A stretch of 64,000 nt of DNA from Pseudomonas sp. stari2 (GCF_040760005.1 NZ_CP099760.1:3653501-3717500); one strand, 5' to 3'. Shown: positions 49,629-58,364, numbered from the stretch's first letter. Numbers and translations: made by a program. Notes: generated from the sequence alone by a model not told the origin.

Positions 49629-50912
49629 TCAGGAATAAACCGGCCAGGTATCGACGATCTTGCCGCCGCGCACCGCCAGCAGATCACCGAATTGCAGGAG
49701 AACGGCTTCAGTCTGGGTCGGCCGCAGGAACACTTGATCCTCCACCGTCAGCCCCACGGCATTCGAACCGTTGACCATCTCCTGATTCGAACTGCGCCCG
49801 TAGACGCCATTGCTCTGCAGCCCCGGCGGCGATTCGAATTCGGCCATCCAGTTGCCGCCGTAGATGAAAAAGGTCTGGCGCTGGTTGGCGTCCCACCAAG
49901 AGAACAATTTCGATTTGTCGTCCAGCGCCGGGATGTTAACGGCGCCAGTGCTTTTCAACACCGGCGTGGCGATGTACGTGGCAGGCACATGCTCCACCAG
50001 TGACGGCAGATCGTAGTGCGTCGGCTTGAGCATCGCCGTGCCCACCGAGACTTCGCTGCTCAGGGTTTCGTTTTCATGCATGCGATAACTCGGGCTGCCG
50101 GCGGTGTTCAGGCACAAGCCGTCATGCCACAGCGCCGGATATCGCTGCCGGGTGAAGTCGACGCAGCGCTGATAAATCACCATCACCTTGGCAAACAGTT
50201 CCTCGGGCGAGCCGAGAATTCCCGGCACGCCCATGCCCACGAACGGGTCATAGCCCATGAACCCGGCGAATTCCAGGTGCTGAGGATTGGCGGCGATCAG
50301 CGCGAGCATCTGCCCGAGCACGTTCAGATCACTGACCCCGCCCCGGTGCAGGCCGACGTCCAGTTCGATGTTGATCCGCATTCGGGTGCCCAGTCCCTGG
50401 GCCAGCGCGAGGTATTGCTGCAGGCGTTCGGGGTTGTCGATCAGCCATTGCAGTTGTTTCGCCGGGTCGAACGGGCCTTTGTGGGTCTGGTAGAACAGCT
50501 CGGCAGAACGGACCGGCAACGGCTTGCCGAGCAGGATGTCGGACTGCGGGTAAACCTGTGCATCGTGATTGAGAAACGGCTGATGAAACGACATCAGTCG
50601 CTGCGTCCCCGCCCTTTGAGCGATGTAGCTGAGCAGCCCCGGCGACGGCAGCGATTTCTCCACCAGTCGCAGGTGCTTGCCGCTGCGCTTCACCGAACCC
50701 ATCACCACGTCGATGTTGTGGTCGAGGCGTTCCAGATCGATCAACAACACCGGGCGCATCGGGCCTTTGGTCTTGAGCTCGTTGTTCAGCGCCCGGAAAT
50801 ATTCACTGTAAGGCCCGCCGCGATCCCCCGGCCGCAGCCATGCGCCAACGCCCACCAGCAAGGCGCCGACACCCAAGGTGCCAAGCACAAAATTGCGTCG
50901 ATTGACCGCCAT
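49629..50912 (-). CDS. Tat-type PLP enzyme, DSD1/alanine racemase N-terminal family
   Basis: A 427-residue fold-type III PLP enzyme. It starts MAVNRRNFVLGTLGVGALLVGVGAWL, a twin-arginine signal, so the folded holoenzyme should be exported or membrane-anchored. MRPVLLIDLERLDHNIDVVMGSV is the first barrel strand/helix, HLRLVEKSLPSPGLL near residue 86 holds the probable PLP Lys, INIELDVGLHRGGV and FAGFMGYDPFVGMG follow, and the C-terminal beta domain ends with VEDQVFLRPTQTEAVLLQFGDLLAVRGGKIVDTWPVYS, including the metal-binding-like end of D-threonine aldolases and D-serine dehydratases. The substrate is unknown, possibly a D-amino or beta-hydroxy-amino acid. The start overlaps the FAD oxidase stop (TGATG), so it is coupled to it. 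Confidence 0.82.
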   Translation of the reverse strand: MAVNRRNFVLGTLGVGALLVGVGAWLRPGDRGGPYSEYFRALNNELKTKGPMRPVLLIDLERLDHNIDVVMGSVKRSGKHLRLVEKSLPSPGLLSYIAQRAGTQRLMSFHQPFLNHDAQVYPQSDILLGKPLPVRSAELFYQTHKGPFDPAKQLQWLIDNPERLQQYLALAQGLGTRMRINIELDVGLHRGGVSDLNVLGQMLALIAANPQHLEFAGFMGYDPFVGMGVPGILGSPEELFAKVMVIYQRCVDFTRQRYPALWHDGLCLNTAGSPSYRMHENETLSSEVSVGTAMLKPTHYDLPSLVEHVPATYIATPVLKSTGAVNIPALDDKSKLFSWWDANQRQTFFIYGGNWMAEFESPPGLQSNGVYGRSSNQEMVNGSNAVGLTVEDQVFLRPTQTEAVLLQFGDLLAVRGGKIVDTWPVYS

Positions 50913-52306
50913 CAGCTCACCCCCAGAATCGATGCCAGATGCCCGTTAAGAAACTTGCCGCTCGGGTCCAGCGCCTGGCGTACCTGAATGAATTCCTGCC
51001 AGCGCGGGTACAACGTCTGCAACGTGCGCGCGTTGAGCGTGTGCAACTTGCCCCAGTGCGGGCGGCCGTTGTACTTCCAGAAGATCGGCTCGACGGCGGC
51101 GAAGAAGTTGTGATGGTCCATCTGGTAATGCTGGTGGACCGAGATCGAACAACTATCGCGCCCCTCGAACATGCTCAGCGGAATGTCGTCAGCCTTGACG
51201 TAGCGATACTCGATGGGAAACCAGGTGCGCAGGTCCTTGTCGCGGATCAGCTTGAGAATCTCGCGCAGGCACGCCGGGCCGTGTTCGGCGGGCACCGAAT
51301 ATTCCATTTCGTTGAAACGCACGGTGCGCACGTTGGCGTAGATGTCGAACGAGTCGCCCACCCGATCCTCGAAACTCGCCAGATGCCGCAGGCTGTTGAG
51401 CAGCGAACTGCGCAGGCCCGGGAAATCGCTGCCGTACTTGTCGATCTTCTCGATCAGGGTCACGAACTCGTTGCCGCCCTCCTCTTCGGGCGGGATCGGT
51501 GGCGTGGCCGGGTCGGTGGTTTCGTTGAGAGCGATGGACAAGGCGTAGTCGGAATGGGTGACGACGAGCATTTCCCAGTGCTGGTTTTCGCTCGTGTTCT
51601 TGTCGATGTCTTCCAGCAGCTCTTCGGTCTTGGCGATCCACTGGCGTTCGCGCAGGCGGTAGGCCGGGCGGTTCTGCAGGCGGATTTTGGTTGCCACGCC
51701 CAGCGCGCCGAGGGACACGCGAGCCGCGTTGAATACGTCGGGATGACGCTGACTGTCACAATCCAGCACCTCGCCGCTGGCGGTCACCAGTTGCATGCCG
51801 CAGACGTGGGCGGAATAGGACTGGAAGGTTTTGCCGGTGCCGTGAGTCGAGGTGGAAATCGCTCCGGCGAGGGTCTGGTAGTCGATGTCGGCCATGTTCT
51901 GCAGGGCCTGGCCGACGTCCTTGAGCGGCGTTCCCATGCGCGACATCGGCGTGCCGGCGGCGAATTCGGCTTGCAGGGTTTTAGGGTCATGGTCGAGCAG
52001 ACCATTGAAGTAGCTCAGGGACAGCAACGTGCCGTCGGTGGGCACCAGTGCGCTGAAGGAATGCGCCGAGCCGACCGGACGAATCTTGCCCGGTGCCTGT
52101 TGAATCACCGCCGTCAGTTCATCCAGATTCTTCGGCGCCACCCGCGCCGCCGGCAGGCAGCTCTGCCCGCCCGACCAGTTGCGCCAGGGAATCAGCCGTG
52201 GCGCGCGCATCAACTGGCCCAGCGCCGGATTGGAAGCCAGCGCGCTGAACGCCCCGACGATACTTGCCCGTTGCAACAACTGCCGGCGTGTCAGATCTAT
52301 CGGCAT
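50912..52306 (-). CDS. Tat-exported FAD oxidase, D-arabinono-1,4-lactone oxidase family
   Basis: A 464-residue VAO-type flavoprotein. MPIDLTRRQLLQRASIVGAFSALASNPALG is a twin-arginine signal. The FAD domain has RVAPKNLDELTAVIQQAPGKIRPVGSAHSFSALVPTDG and GAISTSTHGTG, and the ALO-type C-terminal domain has WFPIEYRYVKADDIPLS, SISVHQHYQMDH and YNGRPHWGKLHTL, ending FLNGHLASIL. Relatives oxidise aldonolactones or sugar alcohols at C1/C2 and pass electrons to oxygen or a cytochrome. It lies 10 nt after a lipoprotein cytochrome c gene, which suggests the cytochrome is the acceptor. The stop overlaps the PLP enzyme start by one base. Location: periplasmic face; substrate unknown. Confidence 0.88.
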   Translation of the reverse strand: MPIDLTRRQLLQRASIVGAFSALASNPALGQLMRAPRLIPWRNWSGGQSCLPAARVAPKNLDELTAVIQQAPGKIRPVGSAHSFSALVPTDGTLLSLSYFNGLLDHDPKTLQAEFAAGTPMSRMGTPLKDVGQALQNMADIDYQTLAGAISTSTHGTGKTFQSYSAHVCGMQLVTASGEVLDCDSQRHPDVFNAARVSLGALGVATKIRLQNRPAYRLRERQWIAKTEELLEDIDKNTSENQHWEMLVVTHSDYALSIALNETTDPATPPIPPEEEGGNEFVTLIEKIDKYGSDFPGLRSSLLNSLRHLASFEDRVGDSFDIYANVRTVRFNEMEYSVPAEHGPACLREILKLIRDKDLRTWFPIEYRYVKADDIPLSMFEGRDSCSISVHQHYQMDHHNFFAAVEPIFWKYNGRPHWGKLHTLNARTLQTLYPRWQEFIQVRQALDPSGKFLNGHLASILGVS

Positions 52307-52316
52307 GCCAGGATCC

Positions 52317-52670
52317 TTATTGTGGGAGCGGCTGGTCGGCCATGAAGCCGATCAACTGAAGGAATTGTTCTTCCGAGCATTCGACGCACTGGCCCATCGG
52401 CGGCATACCGTTGTAGCCGTTGATGGCGTGGTCGAGCAGCGTGTCGGCGCCCTGCTGGATGCGCGGCTCCCAGGCCTTGCGGTCGCCGGTCAGCGGCGCA
52501 TTCGCGGCGGGGTTGGCGTGACAGAGCTGGCAGCTGTTGGCGTAGATCTGCGCCAGCGCCGGGTCTTTGGGAATGGCGTTGTTGGTGCTGGCCGGGGGTT
52601 TGGCGTCTTCGCCGCAGCCTGACAGCGTCAGGAACAATGGCAGCAGTAAAGTGAATCGGCTTGCCCGCAT
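52317..52670 (-). CDS. lipoprotein cytochrome c, C5 type
   Basis: A 117-residue lipoprotein. The signal MRASRFTLLLPLFLTLSGC ends with the acylated Cys. YANSCQLCHANPAANAPLTGD carries the single CxxCH heme site, and GYNGMPPMGQCVECSEEQFLQLIGFM near the C terminus has the Met ligand region (GMPPMG) and a CVEC pair as in cytochrome c5-like proteins. ATG 52670 has GAGG 6 nt upstream; an earlier ATG would add eight residues before the signal. First gene of a three-gene operon with the Tat-exported FAD oxidase and PLP enzyme; it can carry electrons from the flavoprotein to the respiratory chain. Inference rests on co-transcription. Confidence 0.88.
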   Translation of the reverse strand: MRASRFTLLLPLFLTLSGCGEDAKPPASTNNAIPKDPALAQIYANSCQLCHANPAANAPLTGDRKAWEPRIQQGADTLLDHAINGYNGMPPMGQCVECSEEQFLQLIGFMADQPLPQ

Positions 52671-52954
52671 AACAATCCTCGCGTGTGGCATCACTTATTG
52701 TTGTGATCACACCTTAAGGCAGCGATGCCAGGACGTTGAGGGCATTGCGGGCCAGCGAAGGGGGCATCCGGGGCCAGTCGGGTTCCCTCAGGAGTCGGGC
52801 ACTCCTGTAGCGTTCGCGGTGTCGCTACCCCTCTGCCCTGCCCCTCTGCCATGCGCCTTTGCGTGACATTCGCGTGACATTTGCGGGTTTAAATTTCGGC
52901 GCATTCAGGCGTATAACCGTTACAGACTTTTTCAATGACACGCGGGGTAGCGAC

Positions 52955-54580
52955 ATGACCACAGCAAACATCCTTGGCAACCTGTTCCCTTCTGTCAGCG
53001 ACATCCCGGAAAAATACCGCCTCGACAGTCAGGTCGAGCAACGCGAATACCTGGTCGATGGCGAGTTGCGCCGCTGGGACGGCCCGCTCGCTACCGTGCG
53101 CAGCCCGGTCTATCTGCACGGCGAAAACGGCGACGAACAAGTGATCCTCGGCAGCACGCCGCTGCTGGACGCCGACACCGCCCTCACCGCCCTCGACGCC
53201 GCCGTCCGCGCCTACGACCGGGGCCAGGGCCTGTGGCCGACCATGCGAGTGGCCGAACGTATCCAGCACGTCGAAGCCTTCCTCGGGCGCATGCGCCAAC
53301 AGCGAGACGCCGTGGTGAAACTGCTGATGTGGGAAATCGGCAAGAACCTCAAGGACTCGGAAAAAGAGTTCGACCGCACCTGCGACTACATCGTCGACAC
53401 CATCAATGCGCTGAAAGAACTCGACCGCCGCTCCAGCCGTTTTGAGCTGGAACAGGACACGCTGGGCCAGATCCGCCGCGTACCGCTTGGCGTCGCGCTG
53501 TGCATGGGGCCTTACAACTATCCGCTGAACGAAACGTTCACCACGCTGATTCCGGCGCTGATCATGGGCAACACCGTGGTGTTTAAACCGGCCAAGCTCG
53601 GCGTCCTGCTGATCCGTCCGCTGCTCGAAGCCTTCCGCGACAGTTTCCCGACCGGCGTGATCAACGTGATCTACGGCAGCGGCCGCGAGACCGTCAGTGC
53701 GCTGATGGCCAGCGGCAAGATCGACATCTTCGCCTTCATTGGCACCAACAAGGCCGCCAGCGACCTGAAGAAGCTGCACCCGAAACCGCACCGTTTGCGC
53801 GCCGCGCTGGGGCTGGATGCGAAGAACCCCGGCATCGTCCTGCCGGAAGTCGATCTGGATAACGCGGTGAGTGAAGCGGTTACCGGCTCACTGTCGTTCA
53901 ACGGGCAGCGCTGCACCGCGCTGAAAATCCTGTTTGTGCATGAGGATGTGGTCGAGAGTTTTATCGAGAAAATCAACACCAAACTGGCCAGCCTCAAACC
54001 GGGCATGCCGTGGGACAACGGCGTATCGCTGACACCGCTGCCGGAGTCGGGCAAGGTCGATTATCTGCATGGGCTAGTGGCCGACGCGCAAAACCATGGC
54101 GCCCAAGTGGTCAACCCGAATGGCGGCGAGTCGCGGGAATCGTTCTTCTATCCGGCGGTGCTGTACCCGGTGACGCCGCAGATGCGCGTGTATCAGGAAG
54201 AACAGTTCGGTCCGGTGGTGCCGATCGTGCCGTACCGTCACCTCGACACCGTCATCGACTACGTGCTGGAATCGGACTTCGGCCAGCAACTGAGCATCTT
54301 CGGCACCAACCCGGTAGCGGTCGGTCGTTTGGTCGACACTTTCGCCAACCAGGTCGGGCGGATCAACCTCAACGCCCAGTGCCAGCGCGGCCCGGACACC
54401 TACCCGTTCAACGGCCGCAAGAACTCCGCCGAAGGCACGCTATCGGTACACGATGCGTTGCGGGTGTTTTCGATCCGGACGCTGGTGGCGACCAAGTTCC
54501 AGGAGCCCAACAAGGACCTGATCAGCGAAATCATTCGCGGGCGGGATTCGAATTTCATCGCCACCGATTACATCTTCTGA
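52955..54580 (+). CDS. gapN: NADP-dependent glyceraldehyde-3-phosphate dehydrogenase
   Basis: A 541-residue aldehyde dehydrogenase-superfamily enzyme. PLGVALCMGPYNYPLNETFTTLIPALIMGNTVVFKPAKLG includes the catalytic Asn (YNYPLN) and the Rossmann entry, FIGTNKAASDLKK follows, FNGQRCTALK contains the catalytic Cys, and EEQFGPVVPIVPY is the usual C-terminal motif. The protein is somewhat longer than the ~500-residue average, with an N-terminal extension (TTANILGNLFPSVSDIPEKYRLDSQVEQREYLVDGEL) typical of the proteobacterial GapN-like clade. It irreversibly oxidises glyceraldehyde 3-phosphate to 3-phosphoglycerate with NADPH formation. ATG 52955 was chosen (GGGGTAGCGAC upstream); the frame is open 32 codons further. 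The FUSC gene follows 13 nt after the stop. Confidence 0.88.
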   Translation: MTTANILGNLFPSVSDIPEKYRLDSQVEQREYLVDGELRRWDGPLATVRSPVYLHGENGDEQVILGSTPLLDADTALTALDAAVRAYDRGQGLWPTMRVAERIQHVEAFLGRMRQQRDAVVKLLMWEIGKNLKDSEKEFDRTCDYIVDTINALKELDRRSSRFELEQDTLGQIRRVPLGVALCMGPYNYPLNETFTTLIPALIMGNTVVFKPAKLGVLLIRPLLEAFRDSFPTGVINVIYGSGRETVSALMASGKIDIFAFIGTNKAASDLKKLHPKPHRLRAALGLDAKNPGIVLPEVDLDNAVSEAVTGSLSFNGQRCTALKILFVHEDVVESFIEKINTKLASLKPGMPWDNGVSLTPLPESGKVDYLHGLVADAQNHGAQVVNPNGGESRESFFYPAVLYPVTPQMRVYQEEQFGPVVPIVPYRHLDTVIDYVLESDFGQQLSIFGTNPVAVGRLVDTFANQVGRINLNAQCQRGPDTYPFNGRKNSAEGTLSVHDALRVFSIRTLVATKFQEPNKDLISEIIRGRDSNFIATDYIF

Positions 54581-54593
54581 GGAGGGATCACCG

Positions 54594-55667
54594 CTGAGCA
54601 CTTTCAGCCCCCACCGCTGGCCGCCGCTGTTGCGGCGGATTCTGCGGCCGCTGCTGGATCCGTACCGTCGCTACCGGCATGCACGGTTGATTCATGCGGT
54701 GCGGGTAGCACTGGGACTGCTCGCGACAATCCTGCTGACCACCGGCATCAACCTGCCCCACGGCGAGTGGGCGTCGGTGACCATGCTGGTGGTGATCGGA
54801 GGTTTGCAGCACCACGGCAACATCGGCAAGAAAGCCGCCGAACGCGCCACCGGCACCTTGATCGGTGCCGGCGTCGGTCTGTTATTAGTGGCTCAACAGG
54901 CCTGGCTGGGGATGCCGTGGCTGACTTATTTTGCGATGGCGGTGGTGTGCGGATTCTTCTCGTATCACGCTATCGGCAAGGGCGGCTACACCGCCCTGCT
55001 CTCGGCCATCACCGTCTTCATTGTCGCCGGGCATGGCGACAACCCGATCACCGACGGGCTGTGGCGCGGGGTCGATATCCTGATCGGTATCGCCCTGGCC
55101 CTGGCCTTTTCCTTCGCCCTGCCGCTGTACGCGGTGTATTCGTGGCGCTACAACCTGGCCGACGCGTTGCGCGATTGCGCCACCGTGTACGGGCGAATCA
55201 TCAGCGGTGAACCGGTTTCGGCCGATGAACACTTGAAACTGATGGGCCGGTTGAACACGGTGATGGTGCAATTGCGCTCGCTGATGCCGTCGGTGTCCAA
55301 GGAGGTGAAGGTCTCGATGACCGAACTGGACGCGATCCAGCGCAACCTGCGCATGTGCATCAGCACCCTGGAAATCCTCGGCAATACCCGTCCGGACACC
55401 AACGACCCTGAAGCCATGGCACACCTGCAATCGGCGTTGAAGGCCGAGCACCGGCAGATCCGTGTGCAACTGATCGGTATGGCACGGGCCTTGAAAACCG
55501 GTGCGACCCAGCGTCTTGGGCGCCCGCTGGAATTGCCGGACGCCAGCCTCGACGCCCCGGTCTACAGCCCGTTGGACGGTTACCGTCTGCTGACCCGGCA
55601 ACTGGCGTCCAACATCGGCGAAATGCGCCAGCGTCTGGCGAAAACCGCACCGCGCTGGAACATTTGA
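54594..55667 (+). CDS. FUSC family inner-membrane protein, apparent CTG start
   Basis: A ~357-residue protein of the FUSC/aromatic acid exporter type. The first ~180 residues hold five or six helices (AVRVALGLLATILLTTGINL, ASVTMLVVIGGLQHH, GTLIGAGVGLLLVA, LTYFAMAVVCGFFSYH, ALLSAITVFIVAGHGDN, ILIGIALALAFSFALPLYAVY); the rest is a cytoplasmic helical domain. NIGKKAAERATGTLIGAGVG is the family signature. A strong GGAGGG at 54581-54586 sits 7 nt before CTG 54594, giving (M)STFSPHRWPPLLRRILRPLL. The nearest conventional start is TTG 54630, which lacks a ribosome site. I therefore prefer CTG. It is co-transcribed with gapN; transported compounds are unknown. Confidence 0.8.
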   Translation: MSTFSPHRWPPLLRRILRPLLDPYRRYRHARLIHAVRVALGLLATILLTTGINLPHGEWASVTMLVVIGGLQHHGNIGKKAAERATGTLIGAGVGLLLVAQQAWLGMPWLTYFAMAVVCGFFSYHAIGKGGYTALLSAITVFIVAGHGDNPITDGLWRGVDILIGIALALAFSFALPLYAVYSWRYNLADALRDCATVYGRIISGEPVSADEHLKLMGRLNTVMVQLRSLMPSVSKEVKVSMTELDAIQRNLRMCISTLEILGNTRPDTNDPEAMAHLQSALKAEHRQIRVQLIGMARALKTGATQRLGRPLELPDASLDAPVYSPLDGYRLLTRQLASNIGEMRQRLAKTAPRWNI

Positions 55668-55669
55668 GG

Positions 55670-56563
55670 TTACTGCGCCGCCAGACGCCGCGACTTGAAG
55701 CCCCAGCCCTGTTGCATGCCGGCGGCGGCCAGCAGGATCGCCGCCACCCCGATCCATTGCAGGGTTTGCAGTTGATGGCCGAAGGCGAACCAGTCAACGA
55801 AAATCGCCGCAATCGGATAGATGAACGACAGTGCGCCGGTCAGTGCGGTCGGCAGTTTCTGGATCGCCCCGTAGAGCAAAACATACATCAGACCAGTGTG
55901 GACGATGCCAAGCGTCACAAGGCTGGCCCAGGCACTCGGTGCCTGCGGTAGCGCTGAAAAATGCGCGAACGGCGCGAGCAGCAGCACGCCGGTGCAGACC
56001 TGGATCAAGGCAATCAGGTGTGGCGGCGTGCCGGTCAGGCGCTTGATGATCAGCGCAGCGATCGCGTACAGAAACGCCGCCCCCAGTGCCAGTGCGATCC
56101 CCATCAGGTAATCATTGCCGCCCTCGCCCTGCCCGCCGTGGGCACTGACAATGGCCAACATTCCCATAAACGAAATCGCCAGCCAGAACAGTTTTTGCAG
56201 AGTGATCTTCTCGCCAAGAAACAGGGCAGCCAGTCCCACCAGCATGAACGGCTGCACGTTGTATACCGCCGTACCGATGGCAATCGAGGCCCGTGAATAG
56301 GAGGCGAACAGCAGCACCCAGTTGCCAACAATCGCCACGCCGCTGAGCACGGCCAGCAGGAACGTGGTACGGGTCAGGATGTCCGGGCGCAAGAAACCGA
56401 AAGCGGCGCAGATCAGCAACAAGGTGCCGGCGCCGAATACGCAGCGCCAGAACACCACGTCCAGCACCGGTTGCCCGGACACCAGCACAAACCAGCCGAT
56501 CGTCCCGGATATCAGCATGGCAGCGGTCATTTCGAATGAGCCGCGACGGATTGTTTTGTCCAT
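55670..56563 (-). CDS. EamA/DMT family transporter
   Basis: A 297-residue ten-helix drug/metabolite transporter with two EamA repeats: AMLISGTIGWFVLVSGQPVLDVVFWRCVFGA and GAAFLYAIAALIIKRLTGTPPHLIALIQVCTGVLLLAP, with the repeat-end signature GALSFIYPIAAIFVDWFAFGHQLQTLQWIGVAAILLAAAGM. Such proteins export amino acids or related metabolites. ATG 56563 is preferred (AAGGAG 7 nt upstream); a tandem ATG at 56566 and a longer frame also exist. It is divergent from an Lrp/AsnC-type regulator (139 nt between starts), a classic regulator-exporter pair. It ends 2 nt after the convergent FUSC stop with no terminator between. Confidence 0.9.
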   Translation of the reverse strand: MDKTIRRGSFEMTAAMLISGTIGWFVLVSGQPVLDVVFWRCVFGAGTLLLICAAFGFLRPDILTRTTFLLAVLSGVAIVGNWVLLFASYSRASIAIGTAVYNVQPFMLVGLAALFLGEKITLQKLFWLAISFMGMLAIVSAHGGQGEGGNDYLMGIALALGAAFLYAIAALIIKRLTGTPPHLIALIQVCTGVLLLAPFAHFSALPQAPSAWASLVTLGIVHTGLMYVLLYGAIQKLPTALTGALSFIYPIAAIFVDWFAFGHQLQTLQWIGVAAILLAAAGMQQGWGFKSRRLAAQ

Positions 56564-56702
56564 CATCAATCTCCTTAATGTGTGGCAAAAGTATGCCAAG
56601 CGAGACCGGAGCTTCTCCAGCGCAAAAAGCAGGCTAAACTCGATTTCTGCCTTTTTTATCAAGGGTGATTTGCGTCATTCGCCTAATGCGGGAGTTATTT
56701 GT

Positions 56703-57140
56703 ATGACCGACGATATCGACCAGATCTTGATCGGGGCCTTGATGGAAGACTCCCGGCGTTCGCTCAAGGCCCTGGCGCAGATCAGCGGATTGTCTTCACC
56801 AAGCGTGGCCGAGCGCTTGCGCCGATTGGAAGAGCGCGGCGTGCTCAAGGGCTACACCGTGGAGATCGATCCGAAGTGCTTCGGTTACCAGTTGCAGGCG
56901 ATTGTCCGCGTGCGGCCATTGCCGGGGCAGTTGCAGGAAGTGGAACGGCAGATCCTGTCGATTCCCGAGTTCACCGAGTGTGACAAGGTTACCGGCGAGG
57001 ATTGTTTCATCGCCCGTCTGCATGTGCGTTCGATGGAGCAGCTGGACACCTTGCTCGATCGACTCAATACACTGGCCGAAACCAACACCGCGATCGTCAA
57101 GAAGACCCCTGTCAAACGACGATTGCCGCCGATGGCGTGA
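56703..57140 (+). CDS. Lrp/AsnC family transcriptional regulator
   Basis: A 145-residue protein. Residues 3-60 are the AsnC winged helix (DDIDQILIGALMEDSRRSLKALAQISGLSSPSVAERLRRLEERGVLKGYTVEIDPKCFGY); residues ~65-140 are the RAM effector domain (IVRVRPLPGQLQEVERQILSIPEFTECDKVTGEDCFIARLHVRSMEQLDTLLDRLNTL). It probably controls the divergent EamA exporter in response to an amino acid. ATG 56703 has GGGAG upstream; the reading frame is open to about 56322 across the EamA 5' end, but that part is antisense sequence. The YceK-like lipoprotein gene begins 39 nt downstream and may be co-transcribed. Confidence 0.92.
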   Translation: MTDDIDQILIGALMEDSRRSLKALAQISGLSSPSVAERLRRLEERGVLKGYTVEIDPKCFGYQLQAIVRVRPLPGQLQEVERQILSIPEFTECDKVTGEDCFIARLHVRSMEQLDTLLDRLNTLAETNTAIVKKTPVKRRLPPMA

Positions 57141-57179
57141 GCGGCGTAGATTGCTTTTTTTCAGCGAAGGATTCGCGGC

Positions 57180-57506
57180 ATGAAAATTCAGGCAGTGATA
57201 CTGGCGGCATTGATGCTGACAGGTTGCGGAACCATACAGACCGTGGCGCTCAGCGATAAAACGAACGTCGATCAGTTGAAGGCGAAAAAAACCTACTGCG
57301 GCGCCGTACCGCGCATCTACAGCGGCGTGACGTACGACTTCTGCATGCTGCACGCCGAAAAACCGGATGACGTCGATGCGTTCAACTACAAGAACGCGTC
57401 CCTGGGGCTGGTGGTTGATGGTGCCGTTTCCGGGGTGCTGGATACATTTCTGTTGCCCTACACTATTTACAAGCAGCACGCCGATGGCAGCATGATCATC
57501 AACTGA
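57180..57506 (+). CDS. YceK/YidQ family lipoprotein
   Basis: A 108-residue lipoprotein with signal MKIQAVILAALMLTGCGTIQTV; the lipobox is LTGC with Cys16. The body has KKTYCGAVPRIYSGVTYDFCMLHAEKP with two Cys that could form a disulfide, and VVDGAVSGVLDTFLLPYTIYKQ, the conserved ending of the YceK/DUF1375 family (a D...LDTxxLPYT motif). The role is unknown. The start ATG 57180 follows GCGAAGGATTCGCGGC. It ends before a bidirectional terminator. Confidence 0.85.
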   Translation: MKIQAVILAALMLTGCGTIQTVALSDKTNVDQLKAKKTYCGAVPRIYSGVTYDFCMLHAEKPDDVDAFNYKNASLGLVVDGAVSGVLDTFLLPYTIYKQHADGSMIIN

Positions 57507-57528
57507 TCACGTTTTTGCAGACAACAAA

Positions 57529-57548
57529 AAACCCGCTTTCGCGGGTTT
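57529..57548. terminator. bidirectional intrinsic terminator
   Basis: AAACCCGC (57529-57536) and GCGGGTTT (57541-57548) form a stem with loop TTTC, preceded by AAAAA and followed by CTTGTTT, so U-runs occur on both strands. It lies between the lipoprotein stop and the convergent Bax-inhibitor-like gene. Confidence 0.85.
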
Positions 57549-57570
57549 CTTGTTTATAGCGGTGTAGCGA

Positions 57571-58242
57571 TCAGTCGTCGCGGCTCATGATGCCGAAGAT
57601 CTGCAACAGGCTGATGAACAGGTTGTAGATCGATACATACAGGCTAATGGTCGCCATGATGTAGTTGCGCTCGCCGCCGTGGATGATGGCGCTGGTCTGG
57701 AACAGAATGCAGACCGACGAGAACAGCACGAAACCTGCGCTGATCGCCAGTTGCAGGCCGCTGATCTGGAAGAACATGCTCGCCAGCGTCGCACCCAGCA
57801 ACACGAAGAAACCGGCGGTGATGAAGCCACCGAGGAAGCTCATGTCCTTGCGGGTGATCAGCACATAGGCCGACAGGCCACCGAATACCAGTGCAGTCAT
57901 CGCGAACGCGGAGCTGACCACTTCAGCGCCGCCCTGCATGCCCAGGTAACGGTTGAGGATCGGGCCGAGCAGGAAACCCATGAAACCGGTCAGGGCAAAC
58001 GCCGACACCAGGCCCCAGGCCGAATCACGGAGTTTGTTGGTGAGGAAGAACAAGCCGTAGAAACCGATCAGCACCACGAAAATATTCGGGTAGCCGACGC
58101 GCATCTGCTGGGCCACGAAAGCCATCACACCGCTGAAAGCGAGGGTGAGCGCCAGCAAGCCGTATGTGTTGCGCAGGACGCGGCTAACCTCTAGCTGCTC
58201 AGCCTGCACGCTGTTATGAACTGCGTAATCCTGTTCGCGCAT
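57571..58242 (-). CDS. Bax inhibitor-1/YccA family membrane protein
   Basis: A 223-residue protein with seven helices after a short hydrophilic N terminus (MREQDYAVHNSVQAEQLEVSRVLRNTYGLLALTLAFSGVMAF). The BI-1 pattern is visible: LRDSAWGLVSAFALTGFMGFLLGPILNRYLG, SSAFAMTALVFGGLSAYVLITRKDMSFLGGFITAGFFVLLG and a terminal region, IIHGGERNYIMATISLYVSIYNLFISLLQIFGIMSRDD, with the conserved Asp pair at the end. YccA of E. coli interacts with and modulates FtsH proteolysis; the same is likely here. The start ATG 58242 has CAGGAGTGTCGCC upstream. Monocistronic, ending at a bidirectional terminator. Confidence 0.93.
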   Translation of the reverse strand: MREQDYAVHNSVQAEQLEVSRVLRNTYGLLALTLAFSGVMAFVAQQMRVGYPNIFVVLIGFYGLFFLTNKLRDSAWGLVSAFALTGFMGFLLGPILNRYLGMQGGAEVVSSAFAMTALVFGGLSAYVLITRKDMSFLGGFITAGFFVLLGATLASMFFQISGLQLAISAGFVLFSSVCILFQTSAIIHGGERNYIMATISLYVSIYNLFISLLQIFGIMSRDD

Positions 58243-58319
58243 GGCGACACTCCTGTTGGTTTGAAACGTTCAGTCGCAAAGATCATAACAGACGCTCTGT
58301 AACAAGCCATGCACAGAGT

Positions 58320-58347
58320 TTGACAGTGTGTTTCATTCAGGTATTAT
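58320..58347 (+). promoter_or_regulatory. sigma-70 promoter of tRNA-Ser
   Basis: TTGACA (58320-58325) and TATTAT (58342-58347) are separated by 16 nt and lie 18 nt before the tRNA 5' end. The -35 matches consensus exactly and the -10 in five of six positions. Confidence 0.8.
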
Positions 58348-58364
58348 GGCGCCCGCAACGCAAC

